This document shows positions 17,840 to 26,993 of a stretch of 64,000 nt of DNA, piece after piece; the stretch's first letter is position 1; every line of letters begins with the position of its first letter. Source of the stretch: Hyphomicrobiales bacterium (GTDB taxonomy: Bacteria > Pseudomonadota > Alphaproteobacteria > Rhizobiales > Rhizobiaceae); the NCBI GenBank assembly GCA_900467185.1, contig UBPA01000014.1:248001-312000 (forward strand), read 5' to 3'. Under the pieces are notes generated by a model, which did not search any database, had not been told where the DNA came from, and saw nothing but the letters and a program-made list of their open reading frames with translations. Both the position numbers and the translations under genes were made by a program.

Positions 17840-18994
17840 ATGCGCCTCCTCAGATCAGCCGTTTTGACGGCGGCCTTTGTCGCATCCGCCTGGACGCTCC
17901 TTTCCGCCGGCACGGCCGGCGCCACCGATTACCCCCTCGTCATCAAGGACCTCTCGGGCCGCGAGATTACGATCCCGGCAGAGCCGAAGCGCATCGTCGT
18001 GCAGGATGGCCGCGATCTCTTCGCACTGGCGCTGCTCGATCGTGCCGATCCCTTCGCACGCGTCGTCGCTTGGAACAACATTCTCTCCCGCTCGGACCCG
18101 GCATCCTGGGCCGTCTTCCAGAAGCAATGGCCGGAAAGCTCGGCCAAGCCGATCGACATGAAGTTCGGTGACGAAGGCCAGGTCAATCTCGAACAGGTCG
18201 CCGCCACCAAGCCCGACCTGCTCGTGTTCCAGACGCGCGTGCGGCAGGCGCTCGACGATGCGGATCTCTTCAACCGGCTGGCAAAGCTCGGCATTCCGAT
18301 CGTCCTCATCGATACCGAGCTCGAACCGACCGTCAACGCTCCCAAGACCGTCAACCTCCTCGGCAAGGTGCTGAACCGCGAGACGGAAGCCAAGGCATTC
18401 ACCGATTTCTATGCCGAACGCCTTGCCAAGGTGCAGGCCGGCTTTGCCGGTGCCGAAAAGCCGAAGGTCTTCGTGGAAGCCAAGGCCGGGCAGAAGGGTC
18501 TCGACTCCTGCTGCTTCACGCATGGCGACGTCTACTGGGGCAAGCTGGTCGCGGATGCCGGCGGCATCAACATCGGCACCCAGCTGGTCAAGGGCCGCAC
18601 CGGAGACGTGACGACGGAAACGCTGATTGCCGAAAAGCCGGATGTCTTCGTGATGACAGGCTCGCCGTTCTCGAACGAAGGCTCGGTCTCCCCCGCCTTC
18701 GGCCTGAATGCCGACAAGGCTGCCGTCGAGACCTCACTTCGCACGCTGTCGGCGCGCAAGGGCTTCTCCTACATCAAGGCCGTCGAAGAGAACCGCGTTG
18801 TCGGCCTTTACCATCAGCTCTATGCCAGCGCCTGGAACATCTATGCCGTCGAATATCTCGCCAAGGCCTTCTATCCCGAACGCTTTGCCGAACTCGACCC
18901 CGATGCCGATCTCGCGACCATCATCGGCAGCTTCACGGGTCTTCCCAAGGGCCTGACGACGGTCTATGGGGCAAAAGCCGCGCCGGCCAAATAA
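17840..18994 (+). CDS. ABC transporter periplasmic binding protein (iron chelate or corrinoid)
   Basis: A 384-residue secreted protein of the Peripla_BP_2 group. A signal peptide covers about residues 1-28 (MRLLRSAVLTAAF through TAGA). The mature start DYPLVIKDLSGREITIPAEP, split here as DYPLVIKDLSG and REITIPAEPKRIVV, is the standard N-lobe entry of FepB/FhuD/BtuF proteins. DLLVFQTR and PIVLIDTELEP mark the hinge region, and GLDSCCFTHGDVYWGKLV the C-lobe. Together with the permease and ATPase behind it, it forms a class II importer. A siderophore or haem is the default ligand; bluB at the end of the same gene run makes a corrinoid possible too. Confidence 0.88.
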   Translation: MRLLRSAVLTAAFVASAWTLLSAGTAGATDYPLVIKDLSGREITIPAEPKRIVVQDGRDLFALALLDRADPFARVVAWNNILSRSDPASWAVFQKQWPESSAKPIDMKFGDEGQVNLEQVAATKPDLLVFQTRVRQALDDADLFNRLAKLGIPIVLIDTELEPTVNAPKTVNLLGKVLNRETEAKAFTDFYAERLAKVQAGFAGAEKPKVFVEAKAGQKGLDSCCFTHGDVYWGKLVADAGGINIGTQLVKGRTGDVTTETLIAEKPDVFVMTGSPFSNEGSVSPAFGLNADKAAVETSLRTLSARKGFSYIKAVEENRVVGLYHQLYASAWNIYAVEYLAKAFYPERFAELDPDADLATIIGSFTGLPKGLTTVYGAKAAPAK

Positions 18995-19019
18995 CCGGCT
19001 GCGAAACACCATCATTGCC

Positions 19020-19043
19020 GACGGGCCGCCCACGCGGCCCGTC
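19020..19043 (+). terminator. Intra-operon stem-loop after the binding-protein gene
   Basis: A perfect 10-bp stem (GACGGGCCGC 19020-19029, GCGGCCCGTC 19034-19043) with a CCAC tetraloop lies 26 bases after the binding-protein stop and just before the permease start. Such hairpins often terminate partially or protect upstream mRNA, so that the binding protein is made in excess over the membrane parts. Confidence 0.65.
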
Positions 19044-19060
19044 ATCATGTGAGACGGTCC

Positions 19061-20185
19061 ATGGGTCGACGGGCGCACGGGCCGAGAGAGGCAGAGAACG
19101 ATTTGGCCTTACCCCTGACGGAAACCACAGCGCCGGCGAGCGCCGAGAACCATTACGACGCTTCGGTGATGCGCCGCGTGCTGATCATCGCCGCGCTCCT
19201 TGTCGTGCTCGCCTGCGCTTTCATCGCCGATATCGCCATCGGCTCGGGCACGCTCTCGCCTGCCGAGGTCGCGACCGTGCTGCTGTCGCCTTCGACGGCG
19301 GATGCCAGCAATCTCTTCGTCGTCTGGGAACTGCGCATGCCGATGACCCTGATGGCGCTGGTGACGGGAATCGCGCTGTCGCTCTCCGGTCTCCTCATGC
19401 AGACGATCCTCGACAATCCGCTGGCAGAGCCCTTCACGCTCGGCGTGTCCTCCGCCGCCGGTTTCGGCGCGGCGCTGTCGCTCGGCTTTTCCGTTTCGCT
19501 GACCTCCGCCATGCCGTGGATGCCGCCCGAGCTGCTGACGGCAGCAAACGCCTTCCTGTTCGGGCTTCTGGCAACCGGGCTCGTCCTTGCGCTTACGCGC
19601 GGCGGCACGAGCATTCAGGCAATCACGCTGCTCGGCATCGCCCTCCACTTCGTCTTTTCCTCGCTCCTGTCGCTCGTCCAGTACATGGCGAGCGTCGATC
19701 AGCTGCAGAGCATCGTCTTCTGGCTGATGGGCTCCCTGCAGCGCGCGACCTGGCTGAAGGTCTCGATCGCGGGCGGGCTCTGCGCCGTTGCGCTGCCCAT
19801 CGTCCTACTGAACGCCTGGGCGCTGACGACCATTCGCTCCTTCGGCGAAGAGGCGATCGTCTTCGGCGTGCGCGTCAGGGCGCTGAGGATCCTCATGCTG
19901 ACCATTTCGGCGCTGCTTGCCGGTGCCGTTACCGCCGTCGTCGGCATCATCGGCTTCATCGGGCTCGTCGGCCCGCATGTGGCAAGGCTGCTGGTGGGCG
20001 AGGATCATCGCTTCACGATTGCCGCGACGGTGGCCGTCGGCGGCGTCTTTGCCGTTCTCGCCTCGCTCGCGACCAAGGTGATCGTGCCGGGCGCGGTGCT
20101 CCCGCTCAGCATGGTGACATCGCTGACCGGCCTGCCCTTCTTCATCTTCCTCGTGCTGCGTCAGTCGCGGAGCCCGGGCGCATGA
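19061..20185 (+). CDS. FecCD/BtuC-type ABC permease
   Basis: A 374-residue inner-membrane permease with about nine to ten hydrophobic helices after a hydrophilic N-terminal stretch of about 35 residues. Family marks are WELRMPMTLMALVTGIALSL, GLLMQTILDNPLAEPFTLGV (about residue 115-135), FWLMGSLQRATW and GPHVARLLVGEDHR, the last being the loop that contacts the ATPase. GTG 19049 and TTG 19102 are other possible starts; the TTG has AGAGAGGCAGAG upstream. A single permease gene implies a homodimeric channel. Its stop overlaps the ATPase start (ATGA at 20182). Confidence 0.9.
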   Translation: MGRRAHGPREAENDLALPLTETTAPASAENHYDASVMRRVLIIAALLVVLACAFIADIAIGSGTLSPAEVATVLLSPSTADASNLFVVWELRMPMTLMALVTGIALSLSGLLMQTILDNPLAEPFTLGVSSAAGFGAALSLGFSVSLTSAMPWMPPELLTAANAFLFGLLATGLVLALTRGGTSIQAITLLGIALHFVFSSLLSLVQYMASVDQLQSIVFWLMGSLQRATWLKVSIAGGLCAVALPIVLLNAWALTTIRSFGEEAIVFGVRVRALRILMLTISALLAGAVTAVVGIIGFIGLVGPHVARLLVGEDHRFTIAATVAVGGVFAVLASLATKVIVPGAVLPLSMVTSLTGLPFFIFLVLRQSRSPGA

Positions 20186-20982
20186 GCTTCTCCGTCGAAA
20201 ACTACAGCGTCACCATCGGCGCGCGGCGCGTGGTGCAGACCGTGTCCTTCGACGCCAGGCCCGGCCGGATGCTCGCCGTCCTCGGGCCGAACGGCGCCGG
20301 CAAATCGACGCTGCTGAAGGGCTTCTGCGGCATGCGACGCGGCGACGGCCGCGTTCGGCTCGATCAGGCCGACTTCCTTGCCATGCGCCCGCTCGACCGG
20401 GCGCGACAGGTCGGCTATGTCGCTCAGGATCTGGCACAGCTCGATGTCGCCCTGGATGTGTTCGAACTGCTGCTTCTCGCCCAGAGCGGGGGACGACGCT
20501 CCTGGCGGGCGCCGCCCGAAGCGTTTCGCCGCGCGGAGGAGACGCTGGAGACGCTCGGCCTGTCGCGCTTTGCCCGCTGCCGCCCCGGCCAGCTTTCCGG
20601 CGGAGAGCGGCAGATGATCGGTCTCGCGCTGGCGCTCGTGCGCCGGCCGCGCCTGCTTCTCCTCGACGAGCCAACCTCCGCGCTCGATCTCTCCAATCAG
20701 CTGCAGATCCTCGATGCCGTGGCCGAGCATACGCGCAGCCACGCGGTGGTGACCCTCGCCGTGCTGCACGACCTCAACCTCGCCACACGCTATGCCGACG
20801 AGGTACTCCTCATGAAAGACGGCCGCGTGCACATATCGGGCCCGACGGAGACGGTTATGGACCCGGCAACGATCTCGGATGTCTATGGCGTGGACTGTCA
20901 TCCCCTGCCCGTACCGGGAACGCGGTTCACCGCACTCTATCCCGTATCGCGCACGCCGCACAGGCAAGCACCTGCGGGGTAG
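20182..20982 (+). CDS. ABC transporter ATPase (FecE/BtuD type)
   Basis: A 266-residue ATPase. Walker A is GPNGAGKST (about 34-42), the Q-loop is in VAQDLAQLD, the signature is LSGGERQ (about 139-145), Walker B is LLLLDEPTSALD, and the switch histidine is in VLHDLN. Length and layout are those of iron-chelate and B12 importer ATPases. It overlaps the permease stop by 4 bases and ends 160 bases before bluB on the same strand, so the four genes could be one transcription unit. Confidence 0.92.
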   Translation: MSFSVENYSVTIGARRVVQTVSFDARPGRMLAVLGPNGAGKSTLLKGFCGMRRGDGRVRLDQADFLAMRPLDRARQVGYVAQDLAQLDVALDVFELLLLAQSGGRRSWRAPPEAFRRAEETLETLGLSRFARCRPGQLSGGERQMIGLALALVRRPRLLLLDEPTSALDLSNQLQILDAVAEHTRSHAVVTLAVLHDLNLATRYADEVLLMKDGRVHISGPTETVMDPATISDVYGVDCHPLPVPGTRFTALYPVSRTPHRQAPAG

Positions 20983-21142
20983 CGGCATCTCTCCGACGCC
21001 GTCCGATGAAGCATCGCATCGCCCATAAGCGTCTCCTCAGAAAGACGGAGCTCATCGTCTGGCGCTCGCTGCCCGTCGCCTGCTATGCAGCCGGCAGTCC
21101 GTCGCGTGCCCATGCCCGCGCCAAGCCGAAGGAATGTGGCCG

Positions 21143-21784
21143 ATGCCGCCGAGAAAGACATTCGACGCCGCTTTCCGCGCGGAGCTGACGCAGCTTCTGA
21201 CCTGGCGCCGCGACGTGCGCCAGTTCCGCACCGATCCGCTCCCGGCGGGGACGGTCGAGCGGCTGGTTCAAGCGGCGGGCCGCGCTCCCTCTGTCGGTCT
21301 CAGCCAACCGTGGCGATTCGTCTTCGTGGAGGATGCCGGGCGGCAGGCGACGGTGCGTCAGGTGTTCGAGGCCTGCAACGCCGCGGCGCTTGCCGGCTAT
21401 TCCGGTGAAAAGGCCGAGCGTTATGCACGGTTGAAGCTCGCGGGCCTCGACGCGGCCCCCTGCCAGTTCGCGGTCTTTTGCGATCGCTCGGTTCTGCAGG
21501 GTCATGGGCTCGGGCGTGCGACCATGCCGGAAACGCTCGACTATTCGGTGGTGCTCGCGGTGCACACGCTGTGGCTGGCCGCCCGCGCGGAAGGTCTCGG
21601 GCTCGGCTGGCTGTCGATCCTCGATCCGGCCGAGGTCGTGGCCGTGCTCGCCGTGCCCGAGAGCTGGCACTTCATCGGTTACTTCTGCCTCGGCTACCCC
21701 ACCGCCGAGGACGACACGCCGGCACTGGAGCGGGCGGGATGGGAGCAGCGCTGCGACCCGGGCAGCGTGATCGTCCGGCGATAG
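21143..21784 (+). CDS. bluB: 5,6-dimethylbenzimidazole synthase
   Basis: A 213-residue nitroreductase-fold flavoenzyme that breaks down reduced FMN to form 5,6-dimethylbenzimidazole, the lower ligand of cobalamin. WRRDVRQFRTDPLP near the N-terminus, AAGRAPSVGLSQPWRFV (about 44-60, with the S-x-G-L-S-Q-P-W-R-F signature), GLGRATMPETLDYSVVLAVH (about 117-136) and WLSILDP are the BluB hallmarks. ATG 21143 is chosen because AAGGA lies nine bases upstream; ATG 21134 would sit directly on it. It follows a class II importer on the same strand, which raises the chance that the importer carries a corrinoid. No cobalamin riboswitch was found upstream of either. Confidence 0.9.
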   Translation: MPPRKTFDAAFRAELTQLLTWRRDVRQFRTDPLPAGTVERLVQAAGRAPSVGLSQPWRFVFVEDAGRQATVRQVFEACNAAALAGYSGEKAERYARLKLAGLDAAPCQFAVFCDRSVLQGHGLGRATMPETLDYSVVLAVHTLWLAARAEGLGLGWLSILDPAEVVAVLAVPESWHFIGYFCLGYPTAEDDTPALERAGWEQRCDPGSVIVRR

Positions 21785-21807
21785 GCCGACAGAACCGAAG
21801 GGATCTT

Positions 21808-21840
21808 CGCAGCGCGCGTCCGCTCCGGGCGCGCGCTGCG
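21808..21840. terminator. Bidirectional hairpin between bluB and a chemoreceptor gene
   Basis: A perfect 11-bp inverted repeat (CGCAGCGCGCG 21808-21818, CGCGCGCTGCG 21830-21840) with an 11-nt loop lies between two convergent stops at 21784 and 21856. Confidence 0.65.
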
Positions 21841-21855
21841 ACAGTCTGCGTCTGA

Positions 21856-23952
21856 TCAGGCAGCCCGGCGCGAGGCCGGCTGGTACCGGGCCGCGCCGCT
21901 GCCTTCGCCGAGATCGAACTGGGCGAGCAGCGCGTTCAGCGCGGCCGCTTCGCCGGCAAGGCCGTGGCTTGCCGCCGTCTGCTCCTCGACCATGGCGGCG
22001 TTCTGCTGCGTGCCCTGGTCCATGGTGTTGACGGCGGTGTTGATCTCCTGAAGTCCGGTCGACTGCTCGCGGCTTGCCGTGACGATCGCTGCGATATGCG
22101 CGTTGATCTCCTGAACCTGCCCGGCGATCGCCTGAAGCGACTGGCCGGTTTCGCCGACCAGCGACACGCCGGCACGCACCTGCCCGCTGGAGGTGTTGAT
22201 GAGCGCCTTGATCTCCTTGGCCGCCTTTGCGGAGCGTTGCGCCAATTCGCGCACTTCCTGCGCCACCACCGCAAAGCCCTTGCCCGCCTCGCCGGCACGC
22301 GCCGCCTCGACGCCTGCGTTGAGGGCGAGCAGGTTCGTCTGGAAGGCGATGTCGTCGATCACGCCGATGATGTTGCCGATCTCGTTGGAGGATGTCTCGA
22401 TGCCCTGCATGGCGCTGACGGCCTTGCCGACGATCTCGCCGGAGGTTTCCGCACCGGCACGGGCGCGGGCGACGAGCTGGCCGACTTCCTCGGCGCGGCG
22501 CGCACTGTCGCGCACCGTGGTGGTGATCTCTTCCAGCGCTGCTGCGGTTTCCTCGACGGAGGCCGCCTGCTGCTCCGTGCGACGGGCAAGATCGTCCGCC
22601 GCGTGGCGGATTTCGCTCGCACCGGCATCGATGGCGCGCGCATTGCTGCCCACGGCCCGCATCGCGTCATGCAGCTTGGAAACCGCATGGTTGAAGTCGG
22701 CGCGCAGCCGGTCGAGATCGAGGACGAAGGGTGCGGAGATGCGGTAACCGAGGTCGCCCTCCGCAAGACGGCCGAGACCGGTGGCGAGCGCCTCGACGGC
22801 ATGCTGGATGTCCGCCGTCTCCCGGGCCTTGGCGGCCTCGCGCTCGCGCTGCTCGCGCTCCGACAGAGAACGCCCGCTCTCGGCTTCGGTTTCCAGGCGA
22901 ATCCGGTCGATGGCATTGGTGCGGAACACGGCGACGGCGGCCGCCATGGAGCCGATCTGGTCGCGGCGTTCCTGTCCCGGAATGTCGGTCTTCAGATCGC
23001 CCGACGCCAGCTTTTCCATGGCGCGGGTCATGTCGGTCACCGGGCGGATGACGAGGCGGCTGAGAAGGCTCGCCAGGAAGACGATCATCGCGCCGACGGC
23101 CAGAAGCGTGGCGATGGTCGCGGCGATGCGGAAATGCCCGATGGCGGAATAGACTTGGTCGGCATCGACGGCAAAGCCGACATACCACTCGACCGTGGGC
23201 AGGCCGGCGACGGGTACGAAGCTCACGAGCATCGGCTTGCCGTTCGTTTCCGTCTCCATGATGTCGCTGCCGATCGTGGGGGTCGCGGCCGGGAAGGCGT
23301 CGGCCAGCGTCTTCGTCACGAGCTTCGCATCGGGATGCACGAGGATCTGGCCCGACTTGTTGACGAGGAAGGCAAAGCCGCCGGCCCCGGCATCGATCGA
23401 GCGGATCATCGAAACCAGCGTCTTCAGCGTAAAGTCGCTGCCGGCAACACCCATGAGGGTCCCGTTCTTCATCACCGGCACAGCCGCGCTGATGATCAGG
23501 TCGCCGGTGGAGGCGTCGATATAGGGGTCGGTGAGAACGTCGCCCTTCGCCTTCACCGCATCCTGGTACCAGGGACGCTGCCGCGGATCGTAACCGGCCG
23601 GCAGGTTGGTGACCGGCCATGAGGTGAAGGTGCCGGCTTGGTCACCGATATAGGTGCTCATGAACTCCTTCACGAGGACATCGTTCTTCAGAACGGCCAG
23701 GAGAGCGTCCTTGTCGGGGGCATTGGCGGCGGCATCGGCCACCATCGCCGTCAGGGTCACGCGCCCGTTCAGCCAGTTCGCCACGCTCTGTGCGGCCTGC
23801 TTGCCGGAGAAGGCGATGTTCTCCTCAACGGCATGCGTGGTCGTGTTCCGCTGCAGCGTATCGATGTAGAAGGAGAAACCGGCAAAGGCGGCGGCAACGA
23901 CCACCGACGCAGCCACCAGAATGCGCGTCATGAGATTGGATGTCTTGGCCAC
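21856..23952 (-). CDS. methyl-accepting chemotaxis protein with dCache amino-acid-type sensor
   Basis: A 698-residue chemoreceptor. TM1 is about 9-30, the periplasmic dCache domain about 31-275, TM2 about 276-300, HAMP about 300-352, a second HAMP-like segment about 385-435, and the signalling hairpin about 450-650, whose tip reads [20 protein letters not shown]. The sensor holds the residues of the known amino-acid-binding dCache motif: Tyr121, Arg126, Trp128, Tyr129, Tyr144, Asp146 and Asp173 (in [14 protein letters not shown] and AGSD). It should thus bind an amino-acid carboxyl and amino group. No CheR-binding pentapeptide ends the protein. The start is GTG 23952 with AGGAAA upstream. Confidence 0.92.
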   Translation of the reverse strand: MAKTSNLMTRILVAASVVVAAAFAGFSFYIDTLQRNTTTHAVEENIAFSGKQAAQSVANWLNGRVTLTAMVADAAANAPDKDALLAVLKNDVLVKEFMSTYIGDQAGTFTSWPVTNLPAGYDPRQRPWYQDAVKAKGDVLTDPYIDASTGDLIISAAVPVMKNGTLMGVAGSDFTLKTLVSMIRSIDAGAGGFAFLVNKSGQILVHPDAKLVTKTLADAFPAATPTIGSDIMETETNGKPMLVSFVPVAGLPTVEWYVGFAVDADQVYSAIGHFRIAATIATLLAVGAMIVFLASLLSRLVIRPVTDMTRAMEKLASGDLKTDIPGQERRDQIGSMAAAVAVFRTNAIDRIRLETEAESGRSLSEREQREREAAKARETADIQHAVEALATGLGRLAEGDLGYRISAPFVLDLDRLRADFNHAVSKLHDAMRAVGSNARAIDAGASEIRHAADDLARRTEQQAASVEETAAALEEITTTVRDSARRAEEVGQLVARARAGAETSGEIVGKAVSAMQGIETSSNEIGNIIGVIDDIAFQTNLLALNAGVEAARAGEAGKGFAVVAQEVRELAQRSAKAAKEIKALINTSSGQVRAGVSLVGETGQSLQAIAGQVQEINAHIAAIVTASREQSTGLQEINTAVNTMDQGTQQNAAMVEEQTAASHGLAGEAAALNALLAQFDLGEGSGAARYQPASRRAA

Positions 23953-24327
23953 GGGAGGATTTCCTAGATCGTCAGGCGCAATCGCGAGGCAGAATTTTCA
24001 GGCAGCTCGGGCGCCGACGCAACCTGTCGATGTGGCGACGGACGTAACGGAGCTTAAGGCTGCAAAGATGAAACATGCCGTTTCCGGCGAATGCCGGCAC
24101 GCATCATGCGGCCGGGCAAGAGACGCGGTTGCTCTTCTGAGATGGAAACTACCGAGACGAGATTAATACCAGGTTTCAATGATCGAAACTTGGTAGGCGC
24201 GGGCGTTGACCGCACCTACCAAGTTCGACGGTATCTCGAACATCATCCACCCGCCCTTCCCGGCAACCATCGCTCCCACGGGCTTTGCGGCCTGTGCGCG
24301 GGAGCGGCGGCACCAGTGCCACAGGGT
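23953..24327. other. Gene-free region between chemoreceptor and molybdoenzyme genes
   Basis: These 375 bases hold no credible gene. The long plus-strand frame that crosses them is the antisense shadow of the molybdoenzyme gene. The only marked structure is the palindrome cluster at 24167-24241; the rest presumably carries the chemoreceptor promoter. Confidence 0.5.
24167..24241. repeat. Interleaved palindromes upstream of the chemoreceptor gene
   Basis: Three inverted repeats overlap. TACCAGGTTTC (24167-24177) pairs with GAAACTTGGTA (24185-24195), one mismatch, 7-nt loop. AACTTGGTAGG (24187-24197) pairs perfectly with CCTACCAAGTT (24215-24225), 17-nt loop. GTTCGA (24223-24228) pairs with TCGAAC (24236-24241), 7-nt loop. 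The middle arm can pair with either neighbour, so the hairpins exclude each other. They lie between the molybdoenzyme stop (24328) and the chemoreceptor start (23952), both on the minus strand. No U-tract follows. A paired operator, an attenuator or a mobile-element remnant are all possible. Confidence 0.6.
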
Positions 24328-26628
24328 TCAGGCGGGCATGGCCGGCTGCGTGCGGGTAATGACCACTGGCACGGATTTGGCCGCCGGCGTGTTGCTGCGC
24401 GTGTCGCGATGCGCCAGGGACAGAAGGCCGTTCGTCTCGGGATAGTAGGCGGCGCAGCAGCCCTGCGGCACGTCGTAGGCCACGACCTTGAAGCCGCCGG
24501 CCCGCCGCTCGATCCCATCGGCAGCCACGGCCGCGAAATCGACGAACGTTCCTTCCGGCACACCGAGCACCGCCATATCGGTCTCGTTCATGAAGACCAC
24601 CATGCGGTCTCCGGATATGCCGCGGTAGCGGTCGTTGTTGGAGTAGATCGTCGTGTTGAACTGGTCGTGGCTGCGCAGCGTCATCAGCTGGAGATGCGGC
24701 TTTTGCGGCGCATCGTCCTTCTGGTCCTTCAGGTCGGGATTGAAGAGAAAGTTCGCCTTGCCGGTCGGCGTCGCCCAGCGCCGCTCGCTCGCGCCGTTCG
24801 GCAGGCGGAAGCCGCCGGGCTTGCCGATGCGGATGTTGTAATCGCGGAACTGCTCGGGAAGAACCTCTTCGATCTTGTCGCGGATGCGGTCGTAATCGGC
24901 AACGAGGCCGTCCCAGTCGATGGCGGCGCGATCCGCGACGGTGGCCTTGGCAAGGTTGGCGACAATCCACGGCTCCGAACGGCAGTGTTCGCTGGCCGGC
25001 GCCAGGCGCCCCGTGGAGCCATGCACCATCGAAAAACTGTCCTCGACCGTCACCGTCTGGGCGACACCGTGCTGGAGATCGAGCTCCGTCCGCCCGAGCG
25101 CCGGCAGAATATAGGCCTGCTTGCCGTGGATCAGGTGGCTGCGGTTGAGTTTGGTCGCGATCTGCACCGTGAGGCCGATCGCCGGCACCTTCTCCGCGAT
25201 CCGCTCGATATCCGGGATCGCGCGGAAGAAATTTCCGCCCAGCGCCAGAAACGCATCGATCTCGCCGTCAAGAATCGCCTCGCAGCACTCGGCCGTATCG
25301 TGACCATGCTCGCGCGGGCTGACAAAGCCGAAGGCCGCGTCCAGCTGGGAGAGAAATTCCTCCGTCGGCGTCTTGTTGATCCCGACCGTGCGATCGCCCT
25401 GAACGTTCGAATGCCCGCGGATCGGGCACGCGCCGGCGCCGAGCCGGCCGATATTGCCGCGCAGGAACAAAAGGTTGAGGATCTGCTGCAGGGCATCGCC
25501 GCCGTGCTTGTGCTGGGTGATGCCCATGCCCCAGCAGGCGATGACCCGCTCGGCCTTCATGTAGATGTCTGCGGCTTGCTCGAGCTGCTCGCGCCGCAGA
25601 GCGGTGTAGTGCTCGATCTCATCCCAGCCAAGGTCCCGGATGAAGGCCGCGAAAGCGGCAAAGCCCGCCGTATGCTCTTCCAGAAACGCGGTATCGAGAA
25701 TGCGCGGTGCACCCGACGCAAGCGCCGCATCGTCGGCCGCGATCACCGCCTTGCAGATGCCCTGCATGGCCATGATGTCGCCGCCGGTGCGCAGCTGGAA
25801 ATAGTTGGAGCTGATCGTCTGCCCCCTGCCCGTCAACATCTCGACCGGGCTCTGCGGGTCGGTGAACCGCAGCAACGCCCGCTCTTTCAGCGGATTGAAG
25901 GTGACGATCGGCACGCCGCGCTTGGCCATGGCGTGCAGATAGGTCATCATCCGCGGGCTGTTCGTGCCGGGGTTCTGGCCGATGATGAAGAGCGCGTCGC
26001 AGTGCTCCCAGTCCTCCAGCGTCACCGTGCCCTTGCCGATGCCGATGCTCTCCGGCAGCGCGACCGTCGTCGTCGCATGGCACATATCCGAGCAATCGGG
26101 AAAATTGTTCGTGCCGAACAGCCGGCCGTGCAGCTGCCAGAGGAAGGCCGCCTCGTTGGAGGCCCGCCCGGATGTGTAGAACGCGACGCGCTTCGGATCG
26201 AGGTTGCGCAACGTGGCCCCGATCTCGGCGAGGGCGACTGACCAGTCCACCTGTTGATAGGTGTCCGTCGCTGCATCGTAGCGCATCGGATGCGTCAGGC
26301 GGCCATGCGCCTCCAGCTCGTGATCGCTCCAGGCCTTCAGGTCCTCGACCCGGTTTGCAGCGAAGAAATCAGGCCCCGTCCGCTTCTTCGTCGCCTCCCA
26401 CGCGACGGCCTTGGCGCCGTTCTCGCAATATTCGGCAAAATGCGGCTTTTCCGGATCCGGCCAGGCGCAGCTCGGGCAATCGAAGCCGCCGGGCTTGTTC
26501 ATCGACAGAAGCGCGCGATTGCCCTTCAGGAGAATCTGCTGCTTGCTCAGATGCTGCTCGACCGCATTCAGTGCGCTCCACCCGCCGGCCGGTGGTTGTT
26601 GCGGTCCTGCCTTGCGTCCGTCAGCCAT
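24328..26628 (-). CDS. FdhF/YdeP-family molybdopterin oxidoreductase
   Basis: A 766-residue cytoplasmic protein of the formate-dehydrogenase-like YdeP group; it binds a molybdopterin guanine dinucleotide cofactor. FDCPSCAWPDP (about 49-59) gives the paired cysteines of the YdeP N-terminus, fewer than the four-cysteine Fe-S cluster of FdhF. FYTSGRASNEAAFLWQL (about 140-156), NNFPDCSDMCHATTTVAL, FIIGQNPGTNSPRM and CPIRGHSNVQGDRT are the conserved molybdopterin-binding blocks; the C-terminal beta domain has LMTLRSHDQFNTT. The substrate is not proven for this group; E. coli YdeP is linked to acid resistance. GAGGAGAGAG precedes ATG 26628. No fdhD or electron-transfer partner is nearby. Confidence 0.9.
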   Translation of the reverse strand: MADGRKAGPQQPPAGGWSALNAVEQHLSKQQILLKGNRALLSMNKPGGFDCPSCAWPDPEKPHFAEYCENGAKAVAWEATKKRTGPDFFAANRVEDLKAWSDHELEAHGRLTHPMRYDAATDTYQQVDWSVALAEIGATLRNLDPKRVAFYTSGRASNEAAFLWQLHGRLFGTNNFPDCSDMCHATTTVALPESIGIGKGTVTLEDWEHCDALFIIGQNPGTNSPRMMTYLHAMAKRGVPIVTFNPLKERALLRFTDPQSPVEMLTGRGQTISSNYFQLRTGGDIMAMQGICKAVIAADDAALASGAPRILDTAFLEEHTAGFAAFAAFIRDLGWDEIEHYTALRREQLEQAADIYMKAERVIACWGMGITQHKHGGDALQQILNLLFLRGNIGRLGAGACPIRGHSNVQGDRTVGINKTPTEEFLSQLDAAFGFVSPREHGHDTAECCEAILDGEIDAFLALGGNFFRAIPDIERIAEKVPAIGLTVQIATKLNRSHLIHGKQAYILPALGRTELDLQHGVAQTVTVEDSFSMVHGSTGRLAPASEHCRSEPWIVANLAKATVADRAAIDWDGLVADYDRIRDKIEEVLPEQFRDYNIRIGKPGGFRLPNGASERRWATPTGKANFLFNPDLKDQKDDAPQKPHLQLMTLRSHDQFNTTIYSNNDRYRGISGDRMVVFMNETDMAVLGVPEGTFVDFAAVAADGIERRAGGFKVVAYDVPQGCCAAYYPETNGLLSLAHRDTRSNTPAAKSVPVVITRTQPAMPA

Positions 26629-26993
26629 CTCTCTCTCCTCATTGTCCGCACGGAATCAGCACCGCCGAACCCTCTTCGTCTCGCAACGTCCGCAGGTGCA
26701 TGATCGCTTGCGCATATGCAACCTCCAGTCTCGCGCCGCATCTTGCATTCCCTCGCTCGATCGGCAACCGCCAATATTCGAAGGACGAGAGATGCCCGTC
26801 TTTCAAATATGTTATACGCAGACCAAGCCTCCAGGATCACGCCATTCAGATCTGCGTGACCGTCGCTGCCGACCGAGGAACCGCGTCTTTGGGCCGGCGC
26901 GCCCGGCACCGGTTTACTGTTTTTTACGATTCCAAGAGAGTCGGTTAAGCCGCCCGCTGCATGATCACGCCACGTTGCACATGGAGCATGACA
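26629..26993. other. Gene-free divergent promoter region
   Basis: The molybdoenzyme (minus) and the EAL-like gene (plus) are read away from each other across these 365 bases. Open frames here are extensions of antisense frames and lack ribosome-binding sites. A T-run (ACTGTTTTTTACG near 26920) precedes the plus-strand gene. No further structure was recognised. Confidence 0.45.

Noticed and set aside
19015-20982. A 655-codon frame as a permease-ATPase fusion
   Set aside because: The first part is the wrong frame of the permease gene; only the part from 20182 encodes the ATPase.
20983-21142. Possible cobalamin riboswitch before bluB
   Set aside because: I looked for the B12-box and conserved core upstream of bluB and of the binding-protein gene and found neither.
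24167-24241. Reading the palindrome cluster as a Rho-independent terminator of the molybdoenzyme gene
   Set aside because: On the minus strand no U-tract follows any of the hairpins, and they lie more than 85 bases past the stop.
24091-26241. A 716-codon plus-strand frame over the molybdoenzyme gene
   Set aside because: Antisense shadow; the minus-strand protein matches the FdhF/YdeP family along its length.
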